From assembly GCA_009733775.1 (NCBI GenBank), contig WOGZ01000027.1, forward strand, positions 151,845 through 215,844: a stretch of 64,000 bases of DNA, given 5' to 3'. The notes under the pieces were generated by a model, which was not told where the DNA came from, ran no database searches, and saw only the letters and a program-made list of their open reading frames with translations. The position numbers and the translations under genes were made by a program. Each line of letters starts with the position of its first letter. The first letter of the stretch is position 1. This document shows, piece by piece, positions 37,040-47,699 of the stretch. The DNA comes from Alectoria sarmentosa. Lineage: Eukaryota; Ascomycota; Lecanoromycetes; Lecanorales; Parmeliaceae.

Positions 37040-38344
37040 GCCACACATCTCAGCCACGTGCAGTAATGTTACTATGCTCGATCAAGATCAAGTCTAAAGT
37101 TCTTCAACTTTCCCATGATGCTGGCTCATCATGTTGGAAATCTTGTTTCCATCACTTCTGGCTGGATGCCACGGACCGCCATTAGGCTCGGAGTTTCCCG
37201 AGCCGGCTTGTACGGATGGAGCCACAAACCTCGCACAAGCTACAACTGGTCGCGCTTTCTCTTAATTTCATTCTTCACAGCTGTGTAGTTCAGTCTAGCA
37301 CTTTATTCCAGATTTTTATGTCTACGCTCTGACTCTAGGGGCCTTCGGCGTAGCTTTGGTGGTGTTGATTGGCCCAGTATTGCCGGTTCTTAAAGGCAGG
37401 CAACTAGGTCTCTCAGACAAGCAGAAGACGGACGATTGACACGGTTTTCCTACGAGAGCCGCTCTTCTACTTCTTTGCGTAATCTCTTCTCCTTCAGGGC
37501 GTTGGCCACTTCTTTCCAGCATTATATTTGCCCTATTACGCCGGCTCTCTCGACTACAGCCCCTCCATCGGCGCACTTCTCCTTGACCTCTAGTCCTTGC
37601 CCTCTACTCCTTCACCCAAGCCTTCGGTCGGATTGGCACTGGCCACCTTTCAGGCAACCATGTCTGTTCAGATGCTCGCCTTTATCCTGCCCCTTGTCTC
37701 TTACATCTCCCTTCTGACCCTCTAGGATTTGGCCCGCTCATTTCTACTTCTCGTCATCTTATCTCTACTTTATGGCTTTCTCGGTGATGGAAACGTGGTA
37801 CTACGGGCGAAGATGACTCTGAAGTTGAGTGATGATCTCACAGTAGCGCTGGTGACATTCAAAATCTTTGTATTCTTGAAAGGCTTAGGGAATGTCATTA
37901 CTGAGCCGATGAATGCTCAGCTGATTGTGCCGCATGAGTACGGACTATGGACGTACAAGTGGATCGTCTCGTATTGCGGATCTGTATGTTTGCGTGCTCG
38001 CTCACAATGGCAGTGCCATACTCTTCTTGAGTAGGAAATTGTTGAAGTAGGAGCGACATGGAAGGTAATCTGTTGGAGTGAAAATACGTATCCACTAGCG
38101 CTCGGGTAACCGCCGTCCGCTTGTTTGCCAAGTTGCACCAGCCTTTCCATTTCTACCACTCAATCCAAACGCAACTTCCTACCGTCTACCGTCGACCTTA
38201 GATTTGAAGATTGGATTGAAAGACTTGTCAGTTTGCCTTCTACTTCGCTTGAGCGTACGTCCGTTAGCTGTTCAGCACCTCAGAAGTTCAGCAATCGCCA
38301 AACTTCACTTTACAATCTGCCAAACTAAAGCATTCCTGCCAGTC
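37040..38344. other. Intergenic with a possible transporter relic
   Basis: No intact gene. A short frame at 37729-38034 is listed separately. The frame of the following gene stays open upstream of its ATG back to 38204, without another ATG. Confidence 0.4.
37729..38034 (+). pseudogene. Possible MFS transporter fragment
   Basis: A frame of about 100 codons without an ATG start contains two hydrophobic stretches: SFLLLVILSLLYGFLGDG, then VALVTFKIFVFLKGLGNVIT with EPMNAQLI. This order (GFLGDG, ..LKGLGNxITxPxxA) resembles the late helices of monocarboxylate-type major facilitator proteins. Nothing upstream or downstream continues it. Low confidence; it may be chance. Confidence 0.25.
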
Positions 38345-40099
38345 ATGGACGCCAACGCATCCGCAGCACAAGGCATGGGACAGGACGCGGCACTCGATAT
38401 CACCAACCTGCCAGCAGACCATGCTCCAAAGTTCTTGGCCGAGGCAAAGCGTATCTTTGGAGATAGCAGACCCCCCTTCGTGACTTCTCCTGGAACCAAT
38501 ACTGAAGGATCTAAGAGGCCCGTTTTCATTGCGAAAAATGGCCAACGACCTGTTCTACCAATCCGAACCGATCTAGTCGCCAAGCATTGGGGTCGACTCG
38601 CCCTCGATGGAATTTATTGGACTCTCGATCTTAATGGAGAGAGGTTCATCGTAACGTCCTTTCCCAACAATGGGTGCGTTAGCGGTGCCAAGTGGGTCTA
38701 CTGTTGTTGGACGGGAGTGGGTGAAGAGTTCGAAAGCCTACCATTGGCGTTCTCGTGCATCAATGGGGAATACACGAGAGTTTCAGGTCCAAGGACGGAG
38801 TCCACAGCAATAGCCCACCAATCGACGGCCAAGAAGGATACCTTGACCAGTGTAACGACCCACAGCCTTTGTCACAGTCATTCACCTAACGCTAAAGCCC
38901 TTCTTGATGACCATCCAGTCGAATATCTTGATGAGGCAAAAGCGCTCTACGCGGATTCTAGACCTCCCTTCGTGACCCGTAAGACCAAGAAACCGCGCAG
39001 ACGCGTTTTTCTTGCTGCGCAAGACGGCCAATTCTCTGCTAGTTCAACAGAAGCGGAAGTAGTGTACAGAACCTGGAACTCGGCAGATGACTACCCGACT
39101 CTGGACTTGAATGGGAAGAGGTTCATTGTCATGGGCAACGCCGGGGGGTGTCCAGGTGGAGGTGGATACCAATATCATCTTTGGCTTGGTCCTAAGGCCG
39201 GGCGTGTCAAGAAGGTCGTCGCCTACTCCAGTTATGCCTACTCCAGTCAGGACGTCGATGCGAAGAATTCAGACTTGACCGAGCATCTGCCCGAAGTCGA
39301 CGAAGATCCAATCTCGTCATCATCAACTGGCCATGAAGAGGATCAGGGCCCTCAAGCAGAAGCAGCAGAAGGTGAAGAGTATTCCTACGATAACTTTAAA
39401 AAGGCCTTTGACCTTACCGCCATCGTTCCCTCAACGCCAAGCAAGTTCAACACACGTCGATCGATCATTCCATCCGAGCCGTCAGCGCGGGAAGAACATC
39501 CCCATAGACAACGCCAGCCTACGAAGAGACTGAGAAGCCTCACCCCACCTTTACAGTTCGGCTCTAGGAAAGGCAAAGCAACAGCTCATGCCTCAAAGCG
39601 AACCTCCCACCGCACCCGCTATCATTCCAACAACTCTTCCGCCCTCTCCTCCCCGCCTTACGAGACTCCGGCTCTTACGCCCAGCATCAGCGACCATGCC
39701 GCTTCAGTTCCAACTTCTGAAAGTTCAAACCCTCAAACCCAACCACCCGCCTCTCTCCCAACCCTCACTCTCTACAAACAAACCCACACCACCCTGCGCG
39801 CCACCCGTGACTCCAACGTCATTGGCTTCGTCCCACTACGGCTGCTCACTTGCATGACCATGTCCACGCTGTTCAGCGGCGTCGTGGCAGCCAGTGGGCA
39901 CCGAGATGGTGACGAGCCGATCAAATGTCTCATGGCCATCTTTGACTGGAAGGACGAGACTGATATCTACAAGGCGATCTACATCGATAAGGGAACGGAA
40001 GGGAGTTTTGAGATCTTCTTGGAGATCATTGACGAGGCACCCTGTTGGAAGGACGAAGGGGGGAAGTGCGGGATTGCTGTGGAGGTTGTGAGGGCTTAG
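38345..40099 (+). CDS. Paralog 1 of the five-gene family: two N-domains + shared C-domain
   Basis: An intronless frame of 584 residues has its ATG at 38345. Residues about 22-140 form an N-domain: LPADH, EAKRIF, RPPFV, GQRP, YWTLDLNGERFIV, then Trp/Tyr-rich strands to LPLAFS. Residues about 186-290 repeat it in a diverged form: LLDDHPVEYLDEAKALYADS, RPPFV, PTLDLNGKRFIV. A Ser/Pro/Arg linker follows. The last 100 residues are the shared C-domain ending APCWKDEGGKCGIAVEVV. No known family was recognised for either domain. The related gene at 42287-44301 has an intron inside the N-domain that is absent here, so this copy lost it or arose through RNA. The linker holds basic clusters (KRLRSL, KRTSHRTR) that could direct it to the nucleus. 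Confidence 0.8.
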   Translation: MDANASAAQGMGQDAALDITNLPADHAPKFLAEAKRIFGDSRPPFVTSPGTNTEGSKRPVFIAKNGQRPVLPIRTDLVAKHWGRLALDGIYWTLDLNGERFIVTSFPNNGCVSGAKWVYCCWTGVGEEFESLPLAFSCINGEYTRVSGPRTESTAIAHQSTAKKDTLTSVTTHSLCHSHSPNAKALLDDHPVEYLDEAKALYADSRPPFVTRKTKKPRRRVFLAAQDGQFSASSTEAEVVYRTWNSADDYPTLDLNGKRFIVMGNAGGCPGGGGYQYHLWLGPKAGRVKKVVAYSSYAYSSQDVDAKNSDLTEHLPEVDEDPISSSSTGHEEDQGPQAEAAEGEEYSYDNFKKAFDLTAIVPSTPSKFNTRRSIIPSEPSAREEHPHRQRQPTKRLRSLTPPLQFGSRKGKATAHASKRTSHRTRYHSNNSSALSSPPYETPALTPSISDHAASVPTSESSNPQTQPPASLPTLTLYKQTHTTLRATRDSNVIGFVPLRLLTCMTMSTLFSGVVAASGHRDGDEPIKCLMAIFDWKDETDIYKAIYIDKGTEGSFEIFLEIIDEAPCWKDEGGKCGIAVEVVRA

Positions 40100-40437
40100 A
40101 GGTGGGTGGGGTTTTGTGAGGTGTTGGAGACGCGGGAGATAGATTGGAAGATTGGAAGGAGTCGGTCTGGCTTGGCAGAGAAAGAGCAACGGCTCAAGAT
40201 GGAGCTTCCGGGCATCATCATATGTACCATCTCGATACTGGTCCTAGACTCGTCGAGCAAGTCATAAGAGCAAGAGTCTCGAATTACATGCATATGTTGG
40301 GTACGACCTAGAGCCAGCGCATTTCCTGCCGCAAAAGACCTTCTGAAAAATGCCATCCCGCCTTCTGCGCGTCCAACGGTGATGATGTACTCGTGCATCT
40401 GAACGTTAATAAGCTGTCAAGTACGGTCCGATTCCCC

Positions 40438-41870
40438 TCAGAACTCCAACAGACTCCAAACATCGTAGTCATCGTCACTCGTAAGAATCAAACAATGTTC
40501 CAACAACTCGTTCCCCGCGACGGCAACGTCGGCCGGCTTCATACCCACCAATTTCCCTATCCGTTGAACATGTAATCCCACATCAGCCTGCTTGTTTGCT
40601 CTCATAGCCCAATAAACCCTGTTCGCGTCGACACTCATGTCCGGAATGGAGCGACCATCGCGGGTTGTAGGTCCGGCAAATGCATCTCTCGGCGTTCGCA
40701 TGTTTGAAATTATAGTCACATCGATGGCACAGCGGCCCTTCTCTTCGGCCCAGCAGGGGGCGACTTCCACTTCATCGCAGATGTAGACCAGACCAGCTTT
40801 GGCGTCTTGACGTTCCAAGATCATGAGTCTTCCGTCATTGTCCTGTGGAAGCCATGGAAATGTGACATGAAGCCGTTGGACACTGTCATCTAGCAAGGAC
40901 CATGTCTCGAGAACTTTTGGAAAGAACAAGGACGGTGACATGCAGTCTTGCAATAGCAGGGGTCTGAAACCCTTGCTACCGGCCAGATATACCTTCATTT
41001 TCGTGTTTTCGAGCTGATATTGAGGCGATCTTGATGATGTTCTGGCCAGGGTTTCGGAGGTCGATTGGTTTCTTCCCCAGGCTTGGCCATTTGCAGCGGA
41101 TACGTCTCTGATAGCAGAAGTAGTGCTTTGCAATGGAGCAGGGGCTGTGGGCTGCTCGAATATGCGTTGGCTGGGATAAGTAACCCTCCGTCGTTTCTTG
41201 CTCAGCGGCGCGTCCGACGCATCAGACTCGTACCTAGCCTGGACTTCAAACGAGGTTATGGTGCTTTGGGTGGGTCGATGCCCCGTAGATGTAGCCGTTC
41301 TCTGTCTATCGGTGACGATCTTAGAAACAAAATGCTTCGTTTGACGGGAATCATTCTCAACTTTTCGAGTCAGTAAGGGGTCGGCGTCGCATTCGGATTC
41401 GGATTGGTCGAAAAGAGAGTCGAAATCAGCTGCAGGATCATTCTCCACTTGGGGCTTTGACTGATCAGAATAGCGTCTTTTCGAACCACGTCGGGCCTGA
41501 CGCTGCTCTTCCGTAGGTGGCGAGACAACACAGATGAGGTTTTTTTCGGTACAACGTTCACACTTGACACCAGAAGTCGGGATGCACTTGCGTCTGCGGT
41601 GGCGGCACCCCTCACACTGAATAGTCATCAGTATTAGATTTGAGAGAAAAAGCCACAATGGTGTACTTACGGCTATCTTAACGGCGTCACGGGGTGGCAT
41701 AATGCAGGTCAGGCCGCGGTCGATGCAGCGTCTGCATTGGCCGTTGGACGTCAATTCGCACTTGGTGCATCCATCGATGCAGGATTTGCACTGTAGGTGA
41801 TGGGATGAGTTCTCTTGTTTGTTTTGATGACGAGTATGAAGCTCACAGCCACTCTTGTTCTCTGGCTCAT
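40438..41870 (-). CDS. Paralog 2: tandem double Zn2Cys6 regulator with shared C-domain
   Basis: Three exons, 41870-41847, 41790-41671 and 41616-40438, encode 440 residues. Exon 1 is MSQRTRVA only. Exon 2 starts at Cys9 with C-x2-C-x6-C-x7-C-x2-C-x6-C (an extra Cys at 16), and exon 3 starts at Cys49 with the same spacing (CEGCRHRRRKC, CERC, then Cys77). These are two consecutive Zn2Cys6 binuclear clusters, a fungal DNA-binding domain normally present once. A basic segment (RRGSKRR) follows, then a disordered middle and the shared C-domain (VYLAGSKGFRPLLLQDC to APCWAEEKGRCAIDVTII). A tail (HVQRIGKLVGMKPADVAVAG, ending LTSDDDYDVW) resembles the winged helix at the end of RPA32. A nuclear transcription regulator is likely. 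Confidence 0.85.
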
Positions 41871-42286
41871 GGTCGCCGTATTCAGGTGATTTTGGTAGGA
41901 AAAATGCCTATAGGTTGTCGGAGATGAAGGGAGAATATGGGTTGTGGTGGGTGAAATATAGCGGGAAGCAACCGAATGTTTGGATGTGATTTGTGGCAAG
42001 CGCGTTTTAGGTCTGTTCACTTTTGAGGGAAGGAACCATCATATTTAGACTTAGGGTCATCAACAAACTTCACTTGTCCTGACTGGTTTTTCAGATTTCA
42101 TGGCGCCGAGTGCTCGTTCCTGAATCATCCGGTACACAATAGATGTGTTTCTAGGCTACGGTCCAGGTCAATATTCGATGTCGAGGTCAATACACCCTGA
42201 CTCCCCTCGTCAAGGTGAAACTCCCCATCCTGTCAACGCCTGCTTTACTATCTTACAATCCAAGTAGTCACGCACGTTGAGGCCCA

Positions 42287-44301
42287 CTACTTCAGCAGAA
42301 TATCCACATCCAAAACGCATTTGCCCTTCCCCTCTGCCTCCCAGCTTGGAGCTTCGCTGACCTGCTCAATTAGATGTGCGAAGCAGCCTTCCATTTGGCT
42401 GTTCATGGCCATCGTTCTCATCTTATCATTCGGATCCATCCACGTGAAGGTCACTGTCATCTTTAATACGCTCTCGGCAAGAATTCCCCAAGCGCCGAGG
42501 ACCCTAGTATAGAAGGCTTGCGGTGTCATGCATTCACTCAATTTTAGGGGCAAGTATTCAAGGGAAGGCGCTACTCGAATGAATAATATAGTACGGGTTT
42601 GCTTCTGCTGAGGCAACACCATCGAGGGCGATATATCCAAATTCAGGTCCCGGTCAAGCTGTTGGCGGTCACCGTCCGACAAAATCGATCGCGGATCTGG
42701 TCCAGGACCTTTGGCGCTCACAGTTTTAGTTCTCTGTAAACCCCCTTGATCAAGCGGTAGGCGTGTACTCCCCGGAGGGGATGGAGGCGTATCAGGTCCA
42801 CCGCCGTTGACAACTGCGCCTTTGGTGCTCTCCAAAGTCGCAGTCAGTGCTTTGAAGTACGGTCTGGTGGGTTTCCTACCCCCAGCCGGTTGACGCTTGC
42901 CGTCACCTCCATTCACTACCATATTTCCGAGTCAGCATTACCATATGTAGGAATTATTTTGAGGGAGTAAAGAGGAGGAGGGGGTGAAACTCAGAAAAGT
43001 GCCTTACACGCTCTGTTCAATGTCCGGCTAATCTTCTGAGGAGAATTGTCTTCCATGAGGGAGATGACCTTCAAGATCATTGATAGCGTATTTCGACTCA
43101 CATCTCTGTCTTCACCGGCCCAAGGAGTGAATATTTGATCAAATTTGCGCTCGAGATCTTTCTCGATTCGAGCCATGGCGCTTTGCTTTCTTCTTTCCTC
43201 ACGATCATTCCCCGGTCTTGTAAATGCCGAAGTGATAGGCTGCGTAGTTTCCGGTACATTTTCTCTGATTGGAATCTGGGCATCAGACCGCCGTCGTGCA
43301 GGAGGAGACAGGCGATACAGTGGGTCGATCTCACGGCTTGAGACCTCAGTTTTCCTCCTCTTTGCAGGGGCAGTCTGAAAAGTAGCCTGCTGCTTCAAGG
43401 CGTTTGTCTCACTGGTGTAGTGATCAGCGCGGTCGGAAGTGATGTCATCGACCTGCCGTAAGGCTTTTCCGGATCCTGTATCGGCCACGCGTTGAGCGAG
43501 ATCGGTCATACGCATACGTTTCCCTTCAGCTTCAGAGTCTGATGTATCCGACGAGTCCGACGACTCTGAAGACTCAGAAGAGTCGGTAAGAATACTTCGT
43601 TTACGATTGACTGGAGCGAAACTTGGCCTGTCGGGTTGAATGCCATCTCTTCTCGTAGAGATCCTAGCAACTGGTGGCCGAGAAGACGATATGAAAGACA
43701 ATGCAAGCGGTCTTTGTTCAAAGTCCTTGCCCGGACCAGCCCAGTAAAGATATCGCATGCCCCCTTGTGCTTGTCCGTTGAACGGCTTTACAATGTATCT
43801 AGTATTATTCAGATCGAGGGTCCAGAACATGAAGTTCTTATCCCAGGGCTGAAGATGATTCACGAGTCAGCATGCCCTTTCCATGACTCGAAGTCAAGGA
43901 GTGAGACAATCCAACGGATCGCAACGGGGATAAAATTCCGTCTCCGCTCTCAAGAAATGTACGGACCGGGAAAGAACGGCCTAAAATTCACATACCTTGG
44001 CAACGATGTTGACTTTGGTCGCCTTTTCATCCTTGGGTCTTAATCCGTTCTGAGTTGGGATCACGACGCTTTTGATCACCTCAGAACGCTTGTTCAACAC
44101 AAAAGGTGGTTGCCGACCATTGCTATAGAACGTTTGCGCCTCCGCTAAGAGATGAATTGGATGATCGTCAGGCAGTGCGTCGGCGTTCATCGATGGATCA
44201 CTGCGCTCGTGATCGTCAGACTCGGCAGCAAAGGATGGCGATTGGTCTCTCTCGTGAGAGGTCGTGGTCGGAGAGAGAATAGAAGCCATTGACTTGAACA
44301 T
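42287..44301 (-). CDS. Paralog 3: one N-domain + shared C-domain
   Basis: Three exons, 44301-43996, 43848-43008 and 42915-42287, give 591 residues. The first in-frame ATG at 44301 is used; one at 44289 is equally possible. The N-domain (LPDDHPIHLLAEAQTFY, QPPFV, NGLRPKDEK, FWTLDLNNTRYIV, RYLYWAGPGKDFE, LALSF) is split by a 147-nt intron just before PWDKNF. A Ser/Asp/Glu stretch (SSESSESSDSSDTSDSE) followed by KRMRM looks like an acidic patch with a nuclear signal. The C-domain runs from TILFIRVAPSLEYLPLKLSE to APSWEAEGKGKCVLDVDIL at the very end. It lacks zinc clusters. Function unknown; it shares architecture with paralog 5 and the single-domain core of paralog 1. Confidence 0.8.
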
Positions 44302-45544
44302 GACCGATGATTCTGCTACATCCAAATTGGACTCGAAGTGGGTAGCTTGTCGCGTAAGAGAAAGGCTGTTGGGAACGCGACCTGTCACGATTCGGGCTTG
44401 ACCCACGAGTCTCCGACAGAAGCACCGCGTCTACTTTGAACTCGAATTCAAATGCGTAATGATTATAGGCCAGATTCTAGCTACTTTATTGATATGTAGG
44501 TTCAATGATAGCTTAGGTGCCAGTGCTCAGGGTGATGTCGGAGAGGAGATTTGCAAACGCGGCAGCACAGGCATGCGTGCGTCAAGCTCAGCCTTCCAGG
44601 AATTACGGCAAGCAGTGTACACCAACATGCTAATCGCGCAAGCCGGTCAACAGTCGAGTCCTTCTGATATGGCAACGTAATACTGGCATGACATCTATGA
44701 AGAGACGTACTAGGTGTGGGCCTGCCGTGGCGTATCTTTTATCCTACAGTGAATGCTCAATGTTATATACCAAAGCTGACCCCTGTGCCAATACGGCCTG
44801 AGAATACTCCGATTCGACGCGACAACGTCGCGGCGCCAGCACTTTACTGCACCTTGCATTGAATTTGAATATAGTGACAAAGTATTTAGGCTTTCTTTCA
44901 GGGCATAGTCGACCTCCATTGGCATGATCAAGGGGCTAACATTGATCAAGGTTGGCCAAACATGGCCTTGACAGCTATGCAAGCAGGATTGGTCAAACAG
45001 CTACTTGTCGTGGGTCCCCAGACTCTCCCAATCTTTTTAATGGCCCCAACCCCCCTACGCCGACTGGGCGCAATATTGACAGGCTTTTCTCTTGCTGTTG
45101 GCGCTGGCGCATGTCTACATTGAGGCCATGGCGTCATATGACTTGTTGGCAATAATCTATAGAAAGAGGTGAACACGATGGTATCCCAGACGGACAAGAT
45201 ACTATATCAGATGCGATCCGGTACACGCAGGAGGAGGCCAGTGTTTGCTTGAACTCGGACACTCGAGGAATCATCCTGAATGGGCGAACATGTCTTCGAT
45301 TCCTTTTCGATCAAGAGAAACTCGATGGGCTTCGGGGTTATATAAGAGAGATGAGAAATAAACGTGTGCGTGATCGCGGTTATGGTTATCTTACGGAAGT
45401 CAATACTGTGAGAAGATCTTTCTCCGAGCATCGTGACGCTTCTGTTTTTGAATATGACGAGAAACTCAGCATACGCGCCCTCCCGAGCCCGTTCGCACTC
45501 CTTTCCCCTACTCTCTCCCAGAGCATCATCTGAACCTTGATCAA
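44302..45544. other. Intergenic inside the paralog cluster
   Basis: 1.24 kb between paralogs 3 and 4. Short frames have no motif. No copy of the N- or C-domain was seen here. Confidence 0.45.
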
Positions 45545-46821
45545 TCAATTAATCGCAATCTTCGGTACCACCTCCATGTAAAGGACTACACAGTCCTCGT
45601 GGACTTCCTTCAATAACGGCGCCTTCGAGATTTCGCTCTTAAGCATCCGAAGGCAGAGCCCCGCGTTATCGCGACGCATACTCAACTGCCTTCGGAAACT
45701 GTTCTCTTCTGTCCACGGGAGCACGATCAAGATTCTAGCAATGTCGTGCTCAGGGATGTTCCCAGACTCAAGAACCCTCTCAAAAAAACAAGGCGCTGTC
45801 AGACAGTCTCGAAAACTTTGCGGTGTGGACGTTCGCTTATCGTTGAAGAAGGTAGAAACTTCAATGACAGCATTTTGTTGTTTGCGTTCGGCCGATGTCA
45901 GCTGATGAGTTTCGATTGCGGACAATCTTTGCATGCTGGCATTCGGCGGTTGACCTGGATGTGCGCTGGTGGTAGCGAGAACAGGCGGGATCATTTGGGT
46001 AGATGTCTGGTTTGGTAAAGTCAGAGGTATCTTGCTGACTGGGGATGATGGAAGTACCGGCCAAACAAAGCCATGCTGCGACCGGGGCGAGACGACGAGC
46101 ACCCTCGGCTGCTCCAATGAAACTTGATCATAATCTCGCTTGCGCTTCTGCTCACCAGGCTGGTGTCTTCCTAGCCTCGCGCTGCTGTCTGTCGTGTTGA
46201 TAGCAGGCGCCTCGGTCTCTTCGGCGCTGTCATTTGAGGGTTCTGAATCGAGGGCGCGTATGATCTGTTCTGCGAAGCCGGGTTGTCCTAGTGACACGGA
46301 TGATGCTTGAGCTTCTCCGCTGTTGCCCGCACTCAATCTCTTCTGGAACTCAGCCATGAGCTGTGCAAATGTAGGGTTGCTGCCAGTGCTGGACGGAATA
46401 CCTACGCATTCTTCTCCCATCGCGGTGGAATTAGGATGTCTCGTCGAAGGCTTGTCTGAAGATGAAGTTGCAACGTAGTCCTCCTCCTCTTCATCCTCGG
46501 GACACGATGAGCTCTCACTCTCCTCAGACGAAGAATCTGCAGCTCTGAGACGACGTTTGCCCGCGATATGCAGACGGTGTTTTTCTCGTTGATCCTCAGT
46601 CGGGCCTTCGTAGACACAAGGCCTGCCGACATCCAAGCATCTCGCACATGTAGAGCTCGAAATGGGTACACATTTTGTCCTTCGACTGCGGCAGAATTTG
46701 CACTATATCGCGTTAGTGGGCGATGCAAAGAATCTGAGGGTGCCAAGAATGAGCTCACAGCCATCTTGACTTTGCCGAAGAACTGCCTCGTCTTATTTTT
46801 CGTCGGGTCACCGCTGACCAT
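45545..46821 (-). CDS. Paralog 4: single Zn2Cys6 regulator with shared C-domain
   Basis: Two exons, 46821-46759 and 46702-45545, encode 406 residues. Exon 1 ends ...KVKMA; exon 2 begins at Cys22 with CKFCRSRRTKC, CARC and GRPC, spacing C-x2-C-x6-C-x7-C-x2-C-x6-C. The intron lies immediately before the first Cys in phase 0, exactly as in paralog 2. A basic HIAGKRRLR stretch follows, then an acidic Ser/Glu run (SSSEESESSSCPEDEEEED). The middle is disordered. The C-domain is more diverged: VIEVSTFFNDKRTSTPQSFR, DCLTAPCFFERV, ILIVLPWTEE, ISKAPLLKEVHEDCVVLYME. The APCW motif here is APLL. Probably a nuclear DNA-binding regulator. The ATG at 46764 is an alternative, shorter start. Confidence 0.82.
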
Positions 46822-47699
46822 GTCCGTCTTGAGCGCCTCGACTGACACTGTATTCCAGGTTCAAGGCAAGATAGAGCGGGCGGGCGGGCTCGAAAACAAT
46901 TACTGTGAACGTTTTATTATTTACTGTAGAGCCTCGGTGAAGATGATACGAGTAACACAGGCTCGATATAAACGGACGAATTATTGAACATTACAAGAGG
47001 ATTTGTTCCGATTGAAGTGTTCCCCTTTCAAGTCAAGCTAAAAGTTACCTGCGCCCCCGTCTCCACAAACGCTCTGACCCTTTGATCAAACTCGGGCCAG
47101 CTGGCGGCAGTATCATGGCATGTGCACAGACCCGTCAGCGCATGGAGTGAGTCACACGAACATGCCTGCACACATCATGTAGGTATTCCGTGAATTCGGT
47201 CACTTGTCAGACTAGGGGATGCGAGCCTTGCGAGGTTACCGGTTATCAAGAGTCTCCACAGACGGACACTCTTCTGCATCCCAAGCGCTGGCCGTCTGTG
47301 GTTGTAGTCAATCAAAACTGAGTAATAATCATTGTGGTGTATATATCAGGACCATTGAAAATTCTTAGCCGAAGCACACAAGTTGGGTATCGACGATCCG
47401 TGCGGAGCATTGAGGTAATACCGTAATATCATGGCCAACTCTTGCAGCCAACAAATGCTCCACTTTTCCCAAACCTGCACGCGAATCCTTCCCCGCTCTC
47501 TCGATTATTCCCAAATCTGAAGCATTTCTTTCACGAGCGCTGTACATACCTCGCGACTCAAGGGTGGTCTTGTGCCTAGAAAATCTTCTCCCTTGTTGTG
47601 CCTGCCAAGACCAATTTCCAAGACTGATGAGTTCTCGGCTCGATATTCAGCAAACATCATCACTTGGACTCCGACGAGCGCAAATCGATCAAGGGCCTT
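46822..47699. other. Divergent intergenic region between paralogs 4 and 5
   Basis: The starts of paralog 4 (minus) and paralog 5 (plus) face away from each other across 878 bp, so this is a possible shared promoter. No gene or repeat recognised. Confidence 0.45.
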
